64,000 bases of DNA, from NCBI GenBank assembly GCA_964035575.1, contig OZ037863.1, positions 722,001-786,000 of the forward strand, written 5' to 3'. Of this stretch, positions 41,654-51,408 are shown one piece after another. The notes beneath the pieces are model-generated. The model saw only the letters and a list, made by a program, of their open reading frames with translations, made no database searches and was not told the origin of the DNA. This stretch comes from Rhynchopus sp. YZ270_cl-10 (taxonomy: Eukaryota > Euglenozoa > Diplonemea > Diplonemida > Diplonemidae). The position numbers were made by a program, and so were the translations under genes. Position 1 is the stretch's first letter; the number at the start of each line of letters is the position of its first letter.

Positions 41654-44600
41654 CACTGTCACACATTTTTCGAGTCATTTCAAAATAAATGTGTGACACT
41701 GTCACATATTTTGTGACACTGTCACATATTTTGTGACACTGTCAATGTGACACTGTCACATATTTTGTGACACTGTCAATGTGACACTGTCACACATTTT
41801 TCGAGTCATTTCAAAAAAAATGTGTGACACTGTCACATATTTTGTGACACTGTCAATGTGACACTGTCACATATTTTGTGACACTGTCAATGTGACACTG
41901 TCACATATTTTTCGAGTCATTTCAAAAAAAATGTGTGACACTGTCACATATTTTGTGACACTGTCACATATTTTGTGACACTGTCAATGTGACACTGTCA
42001 CATATTTTGTGACACTGTCAATGTGACACTGTCACACATTTTTCGAGTCATTTCAAAAAAAATGTGTGACACTGTCACATATTTTGTGACACTGTCACAT
42101 ATTTTGTGACACTGTCAATGTGACACTGTCACATATTTTGTGACACTGTCAATGTGACACTGTCACACATTTTTCGAGTCATTTCAAAAAAAATGTGTGA
42201 CACTGTCACACATTTTTCGAGTCATTTCAAAAAAAATGTGTGACACTGTCACATATTTTGTGACACTGTCACACATTTTGTGACACTGTCAATGTGACAC
42301 TGTCACATATTTTGTGACACTGTCACATATTTTGTGACACTGTCAATGTGACACTGTCACATATTTTGTGACACTGTCACACATTTTGTGACACTGTCAC
42401 ACATTTTTCGAGTCATTTCAAAAAAAATGTGTGACACTGTCACATATTTTGTGACACTGTCACATATTTTGTGACACTGTCAATGTGACACTGTCACATA
42501 TTTTGTGACACTGTCAATGTGACACTGTCACACATTTTTCGAGTCATTTCAAAAAAAATGTGTGACACTGTCACATATTTTGTGACACTGTCACAAAATG
42601 TGTGACACTGTCACATATTTTGTGACACTGTCAATGTGACACTGTCACATATTTTGTGACACTGTCACATATTTTGTGACACTGTCAATGTGACACTGTC
42701 ACACATTTTTCGAGTCATTTCAAAAAAAGTGTGTGACACTGTCACATATTTTGTGACACTGTCAATGTGACACTGTCACACATTTTTCGAGTCATTTCAA
42801 AAAAAGTGTGTGACACTGTCACATATTTTGTGACACTGTCACATATTTTGTGACACTGTCAATGTGACACTGTCACATATTTTGTGACACTGTCAATGTG
42901 ACACTGTCACACATTTTTCGAGTCATTTCAAAAAAAATGTGTGACACTGTCACATATTTTGTGACACTGTCAATGTGACACTGTCACACATTTTTCGAGT
43001 CATTTCAAAAAAAATGTGTGACACTGTCACACATTTTGTGATACTGTCAATGTGACACTGTCACACATTTTTCGAGTCATTTCAAAAAAAATGTGTGACA
43101 CTGTCACATATTTTGTGACACTGTCAATGTGACACTGTCACATATTTTGTGACACTGTCACATATTTTGTGACACTGTCACATATTTTGTGACACTGTCA
43201 CACATTTTTCGAGTCATTTCAAAAAAAATGTGTGACACTGTCACATATTTTGTGACACTGTCAATGTGACACTGTCACACATTTTTCGAGTCATTTCAAA
43301 AAAAATGTGTGACACTGTCACATATTTTGTGACACTGTCAATGTGACACTGTCACACATTTTTCGAGTCATTTCAAAAAAAATGTGTGACACTGTAACAT
43401 ATTTTGTGACACTGTCAATGTGACACTGTCACACATTTTTCGAGTCATTTCAAAAAAAATGTGTGACACTGTCACATATTTTGTGACACTGTAAATGTGA
43501 CACTGTCACATATTTTGTGACACTGTAACATATTTTGTGACACTGTCAATGTGACACTGTCACATATTTTGTGACACTGTCAATGTGACACTGTCACACA
43601 TTTTTCGAGTCATTTCAAAAAAAATGTGTGACACTGTCACACATTTTGTGATACTGTCAATGTGACACTGTCACACATTTTTCGAGTCATTTCAAAAAAA
43701 ATGTGTGACACTGTCACATATTTTGTGACACTGTCAATGTGACACTGTCACATATTTTGTGACACTGTCACATATTTTGTGACACTGTCACATATTTTGT
43801 GACACTGTCACACATTTTTCGAGTCATTTCAAAAAAAATGTGTGACACTGTCACATATTTTGTGACACTGTCAATGTGACACTGTCACACATTTTTCGAG
43901 TCATTTCAAAAAAAATGTGTGACACTGTCACATATTTTGTGACACTGTCAATGTGACACTGTCACACATTTTTCGAGTCATTTCAAAAAAAATGTGTGAC
44001 ACTGTAACATATTTTGTGACACTGTCAATGTGACACTGTCACACATTTTTCGAGTCATTTCAAAAAAAATGTGTGACACTGTCACATATTTTGTGACACT
44101 GTAAATGTGACACTGTCACATATTTTGTGACACTGTAACATATTTTGTGACACTGTCAATGTGACACTGTCACATATTTTGTGACACTGTCAATGTGACA
44201 CTGTCACACATTTTTCGAGTCATTTCAAAAAAAATGTGTGAAACTGTCACATATTTTGTGACACTGTCAATGTGACACTGTCACACATTTTTCGAGTCAT
44301 TTCAAAAAAAATGTGTGACACTGTAACATATTTTGTGACACTGTCAATGTGACACTGTCACATATTTTGTGACACTGTAACATATTTTGTGACACTGTCA
44401 ATGTGACACTGTCAATGTGACACTGTCACATATTTTGTGACACTGTCAATGTGACACTGTCACACATTTTTCGAGTCATTTCAAAAAAAATGTGTGACAC
44501 TGTAACATATTTTGTGACACTGTCAATGTGACACTGTCACACATTTTTCGAGTCATTTCAAAAAAAATGTGTGACACTGTCACATATTTTGTGACACTGT

Positions 44601-45370
44601 CAATGTGACACTGTCACACATTTTTCGAGTCATTTCAAAAAAAATGTGTGAAACTGTCACATATTTTGTGACACTGTCAATGTGACACTGTCACACATTT
44701 TTCGAGTCATTTCAAAAAAAATGTGTGACACTGTAACATATTTTGTGACACTGTCAATGTGACACTGTCACATATTTTGTGACACTGTAACATATTTTGT
44801 GACACTGTCAATGTGACACTGTCAATGTGACACTGTCACATATTTTGTGACACTGTCAATGTGACACTGTCACACATTTTTCGAGTCATTTCAAAAAAAA
44901 TGTGTGACACTGTAACATATTTTGTGACACTGTCAATGTGACACTGTCACATATTTTTCGAGTCATTTCAAAAAAAATGTGTGACACTGTCACATATTTT
45001 GTGACACTGTCAATGTGACACTGTCACACATTTTTCGAGTCATTTCAAAAAAAATGTGTGACACTGTCACACATTTTTCGAGTCATTTCAAAAAAAATGG
45101 GTGACACTGTAACATATTTTGTGACACTGTCAATGTGACACTGTCACATATTTTGTGACACTGTCAATGTGACACTGTCACACATTTTTCGAGTCATTTC
45201 AAAAAAAATGTGTGACACTGTCACATATTTTGTGACACTGTCAATGTGACACTGTCACAGAATGTGTGACACTTTCACATGTAACACTATCAATGTGACA
45301 CTGTCAAAAATATATGTACCACTGTCACACATTTCGCGTATCATGTCAATAATATGTGTGACAGTGTCGC
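41609..45370. repeat. Satellite array built on TGTGACACTGTCACA
   Basis: About 3.75 kb. Three monomer types all begin with the odd palindrome TGTGACA-C-TGTCACA or its start: a ~20-bp type continuing TATTT, a ~14-bp type ending TGTCAA, and a ~41-bp type continuing CATTTTTCGAGTCATTTC plus A8. They occur in varying order. Higher-order duplication is visible: the rare variant ATACTGTCAA recurs 610 bp apart (43021 and 43631) and the rare variant GAAACTGTCAC recurs 410 bp apart (44241 and 44651). The right edge (45262-45370) is diverged. No coding potential; TGA occurs in all frames. Confidence 0.95.
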
Positions 45371-45741
45371 AAAAGGGAAGTGGTGGTAACGACCACTGGG
45401 AGGTAGTATGTTCCGATTGCAGCATCGCTGTGCACTGGTGCGACACGTGTCCATTTTATCCCCCTATCTAGAATGTCAATAGCAATTTCCCTAACACCGC
45501 GAGGAATATTCACCTTTCAACTATTCTTTTGATTTCGCCCTGACCTTACACATTTCACTTTACCCCAACACACACCCCTCCCTCCCCCACAAACACCACC
45601 CCACAGGGAAAGTCTAACAAAAATTCACCACCTCTGGGATGAGACGGTGATGTCCATTTGAACCTCCCCTTTCCCCTTGACACGCCACTTTTTCCCCCTT
45701 TCTCTCTTCCCAACTAGGGGTCTTTTTTTCCTAGACCACCC
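45371..45741. other. Spacer upstream of the EF-hand gene
   Basis: It contains the Cys-rich ORF end (45380-45471, see 41486), then a C/A-rich pyrimidine-biased leader up to the start codon. Nothing else recognised. Confidence 0.45.
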
Positions 45742-46629
45742 ATGGCAGCGAAGCTAACAGAGAACGAATGGCGACGGCTGGAGCATCTTGCGGGGAAGTA
45801 TACTGGTGGGTACACCGCCACGCTGCCACAGCATCAACCGCAGCAACAGCAACAGCAACAGCAACAACCACGTAGACAGAACAATGCCAGCCCTTCCCAC
45901 ATTCATGCATCGCCTCCAGCCTTGCAACGGTCTAGCCAAAACCGCTGGGGTATCGCCACAGCCCCCAGCCGTACTATCGGAGTCAACGAACGTCGCGCCG
46001 CCTTTGCGATGTTTGATGTTGAGGCAAAGGGCTTTATATGGGGCTTCGACCTTTCGGTGTGCATGCAGGCTGCAGGGTACTCTGCCAATGAAGAGGCGGC
46101 AGGAACGTTACTAAAGAGCTTTGGGGTGGTGCAGGGGGCACCCTTGACTTTGACACAGTTTTTAGCGTTGTGCGATTATTACGAAGGGTTGGTGAGAAAT
46201 GAGTCGCCAAGAGGGAAGCAAACACACCGTAGTGTGTCCCCAACGTATGATAGGTTTCCGGGGTATCAAAAAGGGGGGAGGGTGGTGCAGCGTGTGGCGA
46301 GTGTGAGTGCTGGGTCTGAAGGGAGTGGGGTCACCTTTGCGGACAGTGATATGCCGCTACCCCCGCAGCTGCAGACTCCAGGGGACCCGGACATACAGCG
46401 TGCAGCGTTTGTGTGTTTTGACATAGACAGAACAGGGCGGATTAGTATAATAGACCTGCCGGGTGCCTTTCGTACAGCAGGTTTCAAGAAGGTGGAGTTC
46501 GCGCCGCATGTGTTGAATGTGATGCATACCTGTGGGATAGAAGGTGCGCATGTGGTGTACACCCAGTTCCAACGTCTCTGCAGTGCGCTCACAGAAAAGG
46601 GTGTCAAGTACTTTGCTAAGAGGCAGTGA
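45742..46629 (+). CDS. EF-hand protein with polyglutamine N-region
   Basis: 295 codons, single exon. Residues 31-42 are Gln-rich. Two paired EF-hand-like units follow. In the first, F91-D92-V-E-A-K-G97-F-I99 fits the loop but lacks acidic residues at several positions and may not bind calcium. In the second, D227-I-D229-R-T231-G-R-I234-…-D238 keeps most ligands, with Asp in place of the last Glu. Each is followed by a helix and a degenerate partner (LTLTQFLALC and VVYTQFQRLC). A Ser/Pro-rich linker (~150-215) separates them. The layout recalls calmodulin-like or flagellar EF-hand proteins with spaced lobes. No signal or membrane segment, so probably a cytosolic calcium sensor or structural part. 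Confidence 0.85.
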   Translation: MAAKLTENEWRRLEHLAGKYTGGYTATLPQHQPQQQQQQQQQPRRQNNASPSHIHASPPALQRSSQNRWGIATAPSRTIGVNERRAAFAMFDVEAKGFIWGFDLSVCMQAAGYSANEEAAGTLLKSFGVVQGAPLTLTQFLALCDYYEGLVRNESPRGKQTHRSVSPTYDRFPGYQKGGRVVQRVASVSAGSEGSGVTFADSDMPLPPQLQTPGDPDIQRAAFVCFDIDRTGRISIIDLPGAFRTAGFKKVEFAPHVLNVMHTCGIEGAHVVYTQFQRLCSALTEKGVKYFAKRQ

Positions 46630-47160
46630 AATATGGGGAAAATGTGCGCACAAAACGTTTTTTTTTTGTACTGTCACGAGAGGGCTTTGTATTTCAAGTC
46701 ATTTTTTTCTTTCTCTGCGCTTTTTTAGGATCCCCAGAACCCATTATTGCATGAATTTTGTCGGTTGATGTGGTGTATTTGCTTTTGTCACAAATCTCTT
46801 TAGTGAGATATGCGTGTTTAAAAAAGCAGATGTGGACAGCTCCTAAGAGTGGAGCATTGCCCGCAATGTGTATGTGTTATATCCCATCTACAAAAATGGG
46901 CATCTCATCCCCAGAAAATTTTTTCGGGTGTGTGTTTGATAACAGATTTAGAGTGGGTAACGCCTGAACGGAGTATAGCCCCATTTGTGTGTGTGTGTGT
47001 TTGTGCCCCACCTGTTTGTATAGAATCTCCGTTTCTTTCGCAATTTTTTTTCTCTCAATAGATTTCCCTTTCCCCTCATTGAAGCTGTCTTTTAAGGCAA
47101 TGTATTCCTCGGCACAGACACCACCAATATTAGGGAATAAATAGCAAAAAAAACATAACA
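46630..47160. other. Spacer with family-4 stem-loop
   Basis: TGTACTGTCACGAGAGGGCT then TTGTATTTCAAGTC at 46667-46701 is one of the clearest family-4 copies. The rest is T-rich with a GT microsatellite near 46988-47002; the leader ends AACAATGG. Confidence 0.55.
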
Positions 47161-49009
47161 ATGGGGGATTTAATAAAACGCATGGAGCTGTCGGACCAGC
47201 TGTCGAAGTGTGGGATGAACCCGAAGCAGGCACGCATGCTCACAGCCCTTCGTATCCATGGCCGTCGGGACATCGAAGGAGTGTACGAAATGGTATACAC
47301 AAATCCAACTTTTTTGTTTCTTCTTTTTTTTTTTTTGCGATCTGCATCAGGCTCTCCGCTAGGATTTCCGATTTTGAAAATATTCTGTTGATGGTCCACG
47401 TTGGTGGGGTACATGCTTGCGCCGCAGGCGCACGGTACGCAACTTTTTTTTTTACCAACGCCCGATTTTGACTTTTTTGGGACGTTTGAGCACTCACCTC
47501 TCCATATCTTCTTCTCCTGAGCTTTTTTGACAGGTAGAACGGGTCTGAACCACTTAGCAGAACTTTTTTTTTTTTTCTTTTTTTCCCCATTTTCAAAAAG
47601 TTCTGTTGACAATCAACAGAACTTTAGTACCTAGCGGAGTGCCTGATCTGCATGAAATAAAATGAGAGTCGACTAACACTTTTTAGACTCCATTTTTAAT
47701 AAAATCACCTAAACTTCTCTCTTCCCCTTTCCCCTTTTCCCCCTCTCCCTCTCCCAACCAACCCCCAATTCAGCTGGAGGACTTCGTCAACGGCTGCCCT
47801 GTTTGGTGTAAAGGACAAAAGCGGTTGTACTGCGGCACCGGACAGCTGTGGATCTTTGGTGACGAAGACGATGTCACCTCGCAGAGGGGGAGGGTGCGGT
47901 CTGCTGAGCGCAATAAGGAATTTCCTACTGATTGCGCTGCATGGCAACAGGCGGATGGGCAGGGTGGGTGGGAACCGATGCCTGAACGCGTACGAGTAGA
48001 GTTGGCACACAGTATCGACGTCTCCATTCAACCCCGTGAAATGAAATGCCAGCCCTGCGGGGAAAAGCTGTGTCTCTATGACAATGATTTAGACCAGCTT
48101 GTCTGCCATCTTTGCGCGCTTCATGGAAAGTCTGTTGGGCATTCTGTTACCTCCATTGATGAATTTATGCAGCGCACGACTGCAAAGGTCTCCGAAGTAA
48201 AACGCGCTCAAATTGCTTCGAAGGAAGAAGTCTCCAAGATGAGAATCTTTTTCCAACAACTGCAAAACCAAAAATATGAGTACGAAAAAATGAAACAGCA
48301 GGTCCAAGGGAGTATAGACGCTGCCATTGATTATTTGAAGCAGGAAGAGCAAAAGGAGTTGGCCCGCATCGACGCAATGCGGGAACGAAACGAAAGGGTC
48401 TTCTGGGAGAAGCTTGAAGAGGCGGACCAAGCGCTGCGGGACTTAAACGCGAGGGTGGATGTGGCGGATTCTGTTCTCGACGAAACCCATCCTCCGGCAT
48501 TCCACAAACGCGCCTCCGAATACTTTGAAAAATCCCGCCTCGAAGTTGCCGTTCCCCCTATCGAAAGCACGCAATACGAGAACTATACCCCCCAAATCCA
48601 CACCCTCCCTCTTCACCGTGTCGTCCCCCCTGTTGGCACCACCGTTAGAATTCCACAAAGCACCCTTCTTCTCACAGAGGGGCAAACCGACGTCGGGAAC
48701 GTCTGTTTCATGGGGATGTTCTTTGAGCTGCACCTCAAGCATTCTCCAACGCATATGGGAGTCTTCTTGCACTGTCCTATCTGTGATCCCGTTTATGTGA
48801 CAATGGAGTGGGCGTTGGACATATTTGATTTGAACAGAGAGCCCCTGATCACCACAAAAGTCGCAGACGGGAAATTCCCCAAGGACTCTGCAATCGGATG
48901 GCAAAACGCAATCCCGCTTGAAACGCTGAGACGCCACCCTGCGGTGGAGCTTTCTATTGACCTGCGTAGCATTGCCTATGATCTGGTCCCTCCAACGTCC
49001 GGGAGGTAG
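47161..49009 (+). CDS. TRIM-like protein: UBA-like, B-box, coiled coil, MATH-like domain
   Basis: Exons 47161-47292 and 47774-49009 join in phase 0 across GTATAC...TTCAG to 455 residues. Residues 6-48 look like a UBA domain (LSKCGMNPKQARMLTALRIH then GRRDIEGVYEMLEDF, the helix-3 glue being made at the splice). Residues 136-168 form a B-box-type finger (C-x2-C, C, C-x2-C, H, H). A coiled coil covers ~175-300. The C-terminus (~350-450) resembles a MATH/TRAF fold (MFFELHLKH, VTMEWALDIFD, KDSAIGWQNAIPLETL, VELSIDLRSI). There is no RING, so it would not be an E3 ligase by itself; a ubiquitin-linked adaptor is plausible. The 481-bp intron carries an inverted CGTACCGTGCGCCTGCGGCG motif (47417-47445). 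Confidence 0.8.
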
Positions 49010-51142
49010 ATTCGTGGAGAGAGGAGAGAAAAGAAGAAATGGGAGAACTGGAAGAAGGAAAATGAAGAAGGTGAGGGCGAGAGGGGGGAAACAAAAAAAA
49101 AGATTTTTGAATAAATTTCCACACAAAAAAAGAGGGTTTTTTAAACTGTAGATATGAGCAATGGGAGTGATAGTGATGGTGGTGGTGGTGGGGGTTTTAG
49201 AAGAGTGCTCAGAGGTTCGATACCGAGCGAATCTTTTTTCAGTGGCTGCGTCGGATGGAGAGGTGTTTTTTTCACTTTCAGTTTCTCTTTATTTTTATTT
49301 TTTGTCTGGAACGCTTGTTTTGAGTGTAAAAGAAAAGACACAAAAAACATAAAAAATGAGCACATCGCGAACCCAAATAACAGATTTCCCTTTGGCGTAC
49401 TAAGGTATTTCAAAACAAATTTTATTTTTATTTTTTCTTTTTGTCAATGCCTGCGTTCCAGAGGCGTTTGCACTACTTGACGTCACCCTTCTTTTTTTAT
49501 ATTTTTGCTGTACACTTCATTTGATGTTGTTAGCTACAACAAAAGACCATCTGGAGAGTGTTGCATTGTGTGCAGGGTAACATTGTCCCTTCCCCTCCTC
49601 CCCCCCGTTCACAACGTAGATAAGATAATTGCCCACCCAAAGGATGCCCACGCAATAGACTGGCATCTCGCAAACTCGGCCGGGTCCCTAAATATCCGGA
49701 TGGAATGATGGTTAGCGTGATGCCTGTTGTCGCAATAGAGTTATAAAAAAAAAAGTGGAGCACACTCTAGGGTGGCTACAACTAATGCAACCAAGCTTTC
49801 ACAAACAAAAAAAAAAAAAAAGGACAGTGGAGATTGCACAACTGTGGCAACACAACCGAGGAAACTACACTACTCCATCAAAAAAAACAAAACAATTAGA
49901 AAAGAGGAAAGCCATTTGCTTCGGACTTCAACTTACCACATTATACAAGAGGTACACTGTCACGAGCGGGATTTGTATTTCTAGTCAAACTATAAAGATG
50001 ACTGAGGTACATACCCTGCTGTTTGTTTCTGTGTATTGGGTAATGAGAGGCCCGTTACAGCAGCCCAAATATGTTTGGCGTCCAAAATAAAGGCCACCAA
50101 AATTACCCCCTAAAAATCTCCCAAATTCGTCAAATTTATTTGTACCCCAATTTTCTTTGGAGTGCTGTATTCCCCATCCCATCCCACCTCCCCAATGGCT
50201 GTGATTGTGCTGTGGTGTATGCTTTCATTTGTGCGGATATTTTGCGTCAAAATACACAGTGTACAGTGCCATTCGCCCCCTCCTAGATCTCCTTACCAAC
50301 AGAGTGGAGAAAGAAAAGATTTCAACAAACAAAAAAAAAAAAGAAAAAAAAAAAAAAAACAGACAAAACAAAAATCTCTTTTCTCTATTCCAATAGGTTC
50401 CGAACGATTTTGTTCAAATTCCCTTCACATTTGTTAACCCTTGTTAGATATCCCACCCTCCGCCCCCACTTTTTTTTTTTAAAACTTTTCAACCTCCCTC
50501 CATCCCCACCCCCAGTTTATTTAGTTTGAAGTGGAAAATGCAAACGGCCGTTTTATTTTGCATAGAGGTTTTTGTAAAAGGTAGTGGGAAGGAATCCTGT
50601 GTAGAAAAAAAAATTGTGGTTGTATAGAATATAGTATGGCTAACCATCAAACAAGGGTTTTTTGGAAAGATGGTATCGGTGTTTCACAAAAGATAGCGGT
50701 GCTCGGCCTCGTCTGTCTTACGCTAATGCTGTATTTTTTTTTTTCTTCAAGAAAATTTCAAAAAAAAAGGTAAAATGAAGAGATGTTTCAATACAAGAGT
50801 CAACCACACCACTCGAACAGTTTACCTTGTGCGGGGGGTCTACAAGAGCTCCTTGGCGCTTCTCTGTATCGTGTATAATCACCATTTCAGGGATGCTGCC
50901 TGCCATTCTGTAGGAAGGGTGACTGCAATATTAGGTCAAATCATAGTGATGAATAAGGTGACCAAGCACGGCAGGATGAAGGGCATGTGAACAACCTTTG
51001 AAACTCCCGACCCATCCTTCTTCCATCTTTGAACGCAAACAAAAGTCCCCTCCTCCTTCTTTCCCCCCGGTGACGTGTGCAATTACCATCCTTGGGTCGA
51101 AACATAAAAAAAAATATGCATATTCAGCCAGTTCGGCTTGCG
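49010..51142. other. Long spacer before the surface-protein array
   Basis: No gene supported. It contains family-3-like traces (49246-49285, 49449-49470), the diverged A-tailed repeat (49754-49812), a family-4 stem-loop (49950-49985), A-runs, and a weak family-1-like copy at 50950-50976. Confidence 0.5.
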
Positions 51143-51408
51143 TTAATCTGTGCCGTTTTGTTGTGAACAATGAAAGTATACCAGACGCCCAGTCCACTAA
51201 CCTCGCAATACCTATGCAGCCTTGCTGGACTGCCTTGTGCCAGTCTTCGTGGCTTGTGTGCCATCAGCGTCGTGGACCTGCTGTGAGAGGGAAGGGGCGG
51301 CTCGTGCACGGCGCATTGGAGACACTTACCCACACCACCCAACAGGTCACCACACACTCTTCAGAACCCCACCCACAGGCAAGCGGCGTTGTGCCGTCAA
51401 GTCACACA
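51143..51408 (+). promoter_or_regulatory. Conserved 5' region of surface-protein gene 1, with probable intron
   Basis: The DNA from GCCGTTTTGTTGTGAACAAT is nearly identical upstream of all three paralogues (55546-55747 and 61546-61802). It contains AACAATGAAA followed at once by GTATAC (51176), a donor-like site also used at 47293, and a CCCACCCACAG acceptor-like site ending at 51378. Splicing would join ATGAAA in phase to GCAAGCGGC and to the downstream MRWLL. The three copies differ in length only within this putative intron (203, 152 and 204 bp). Confidence 0.55.

Noticed and set aside
41609-45370. CRISPR array
   Set aside because: Units of three lengths with no unique spacers; eukaryotic satellite.
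49205-49225. tRNA T-arm-like GGTTCGATACC
   Set aside because: No matching acceptor, D or anticodon stems around it.
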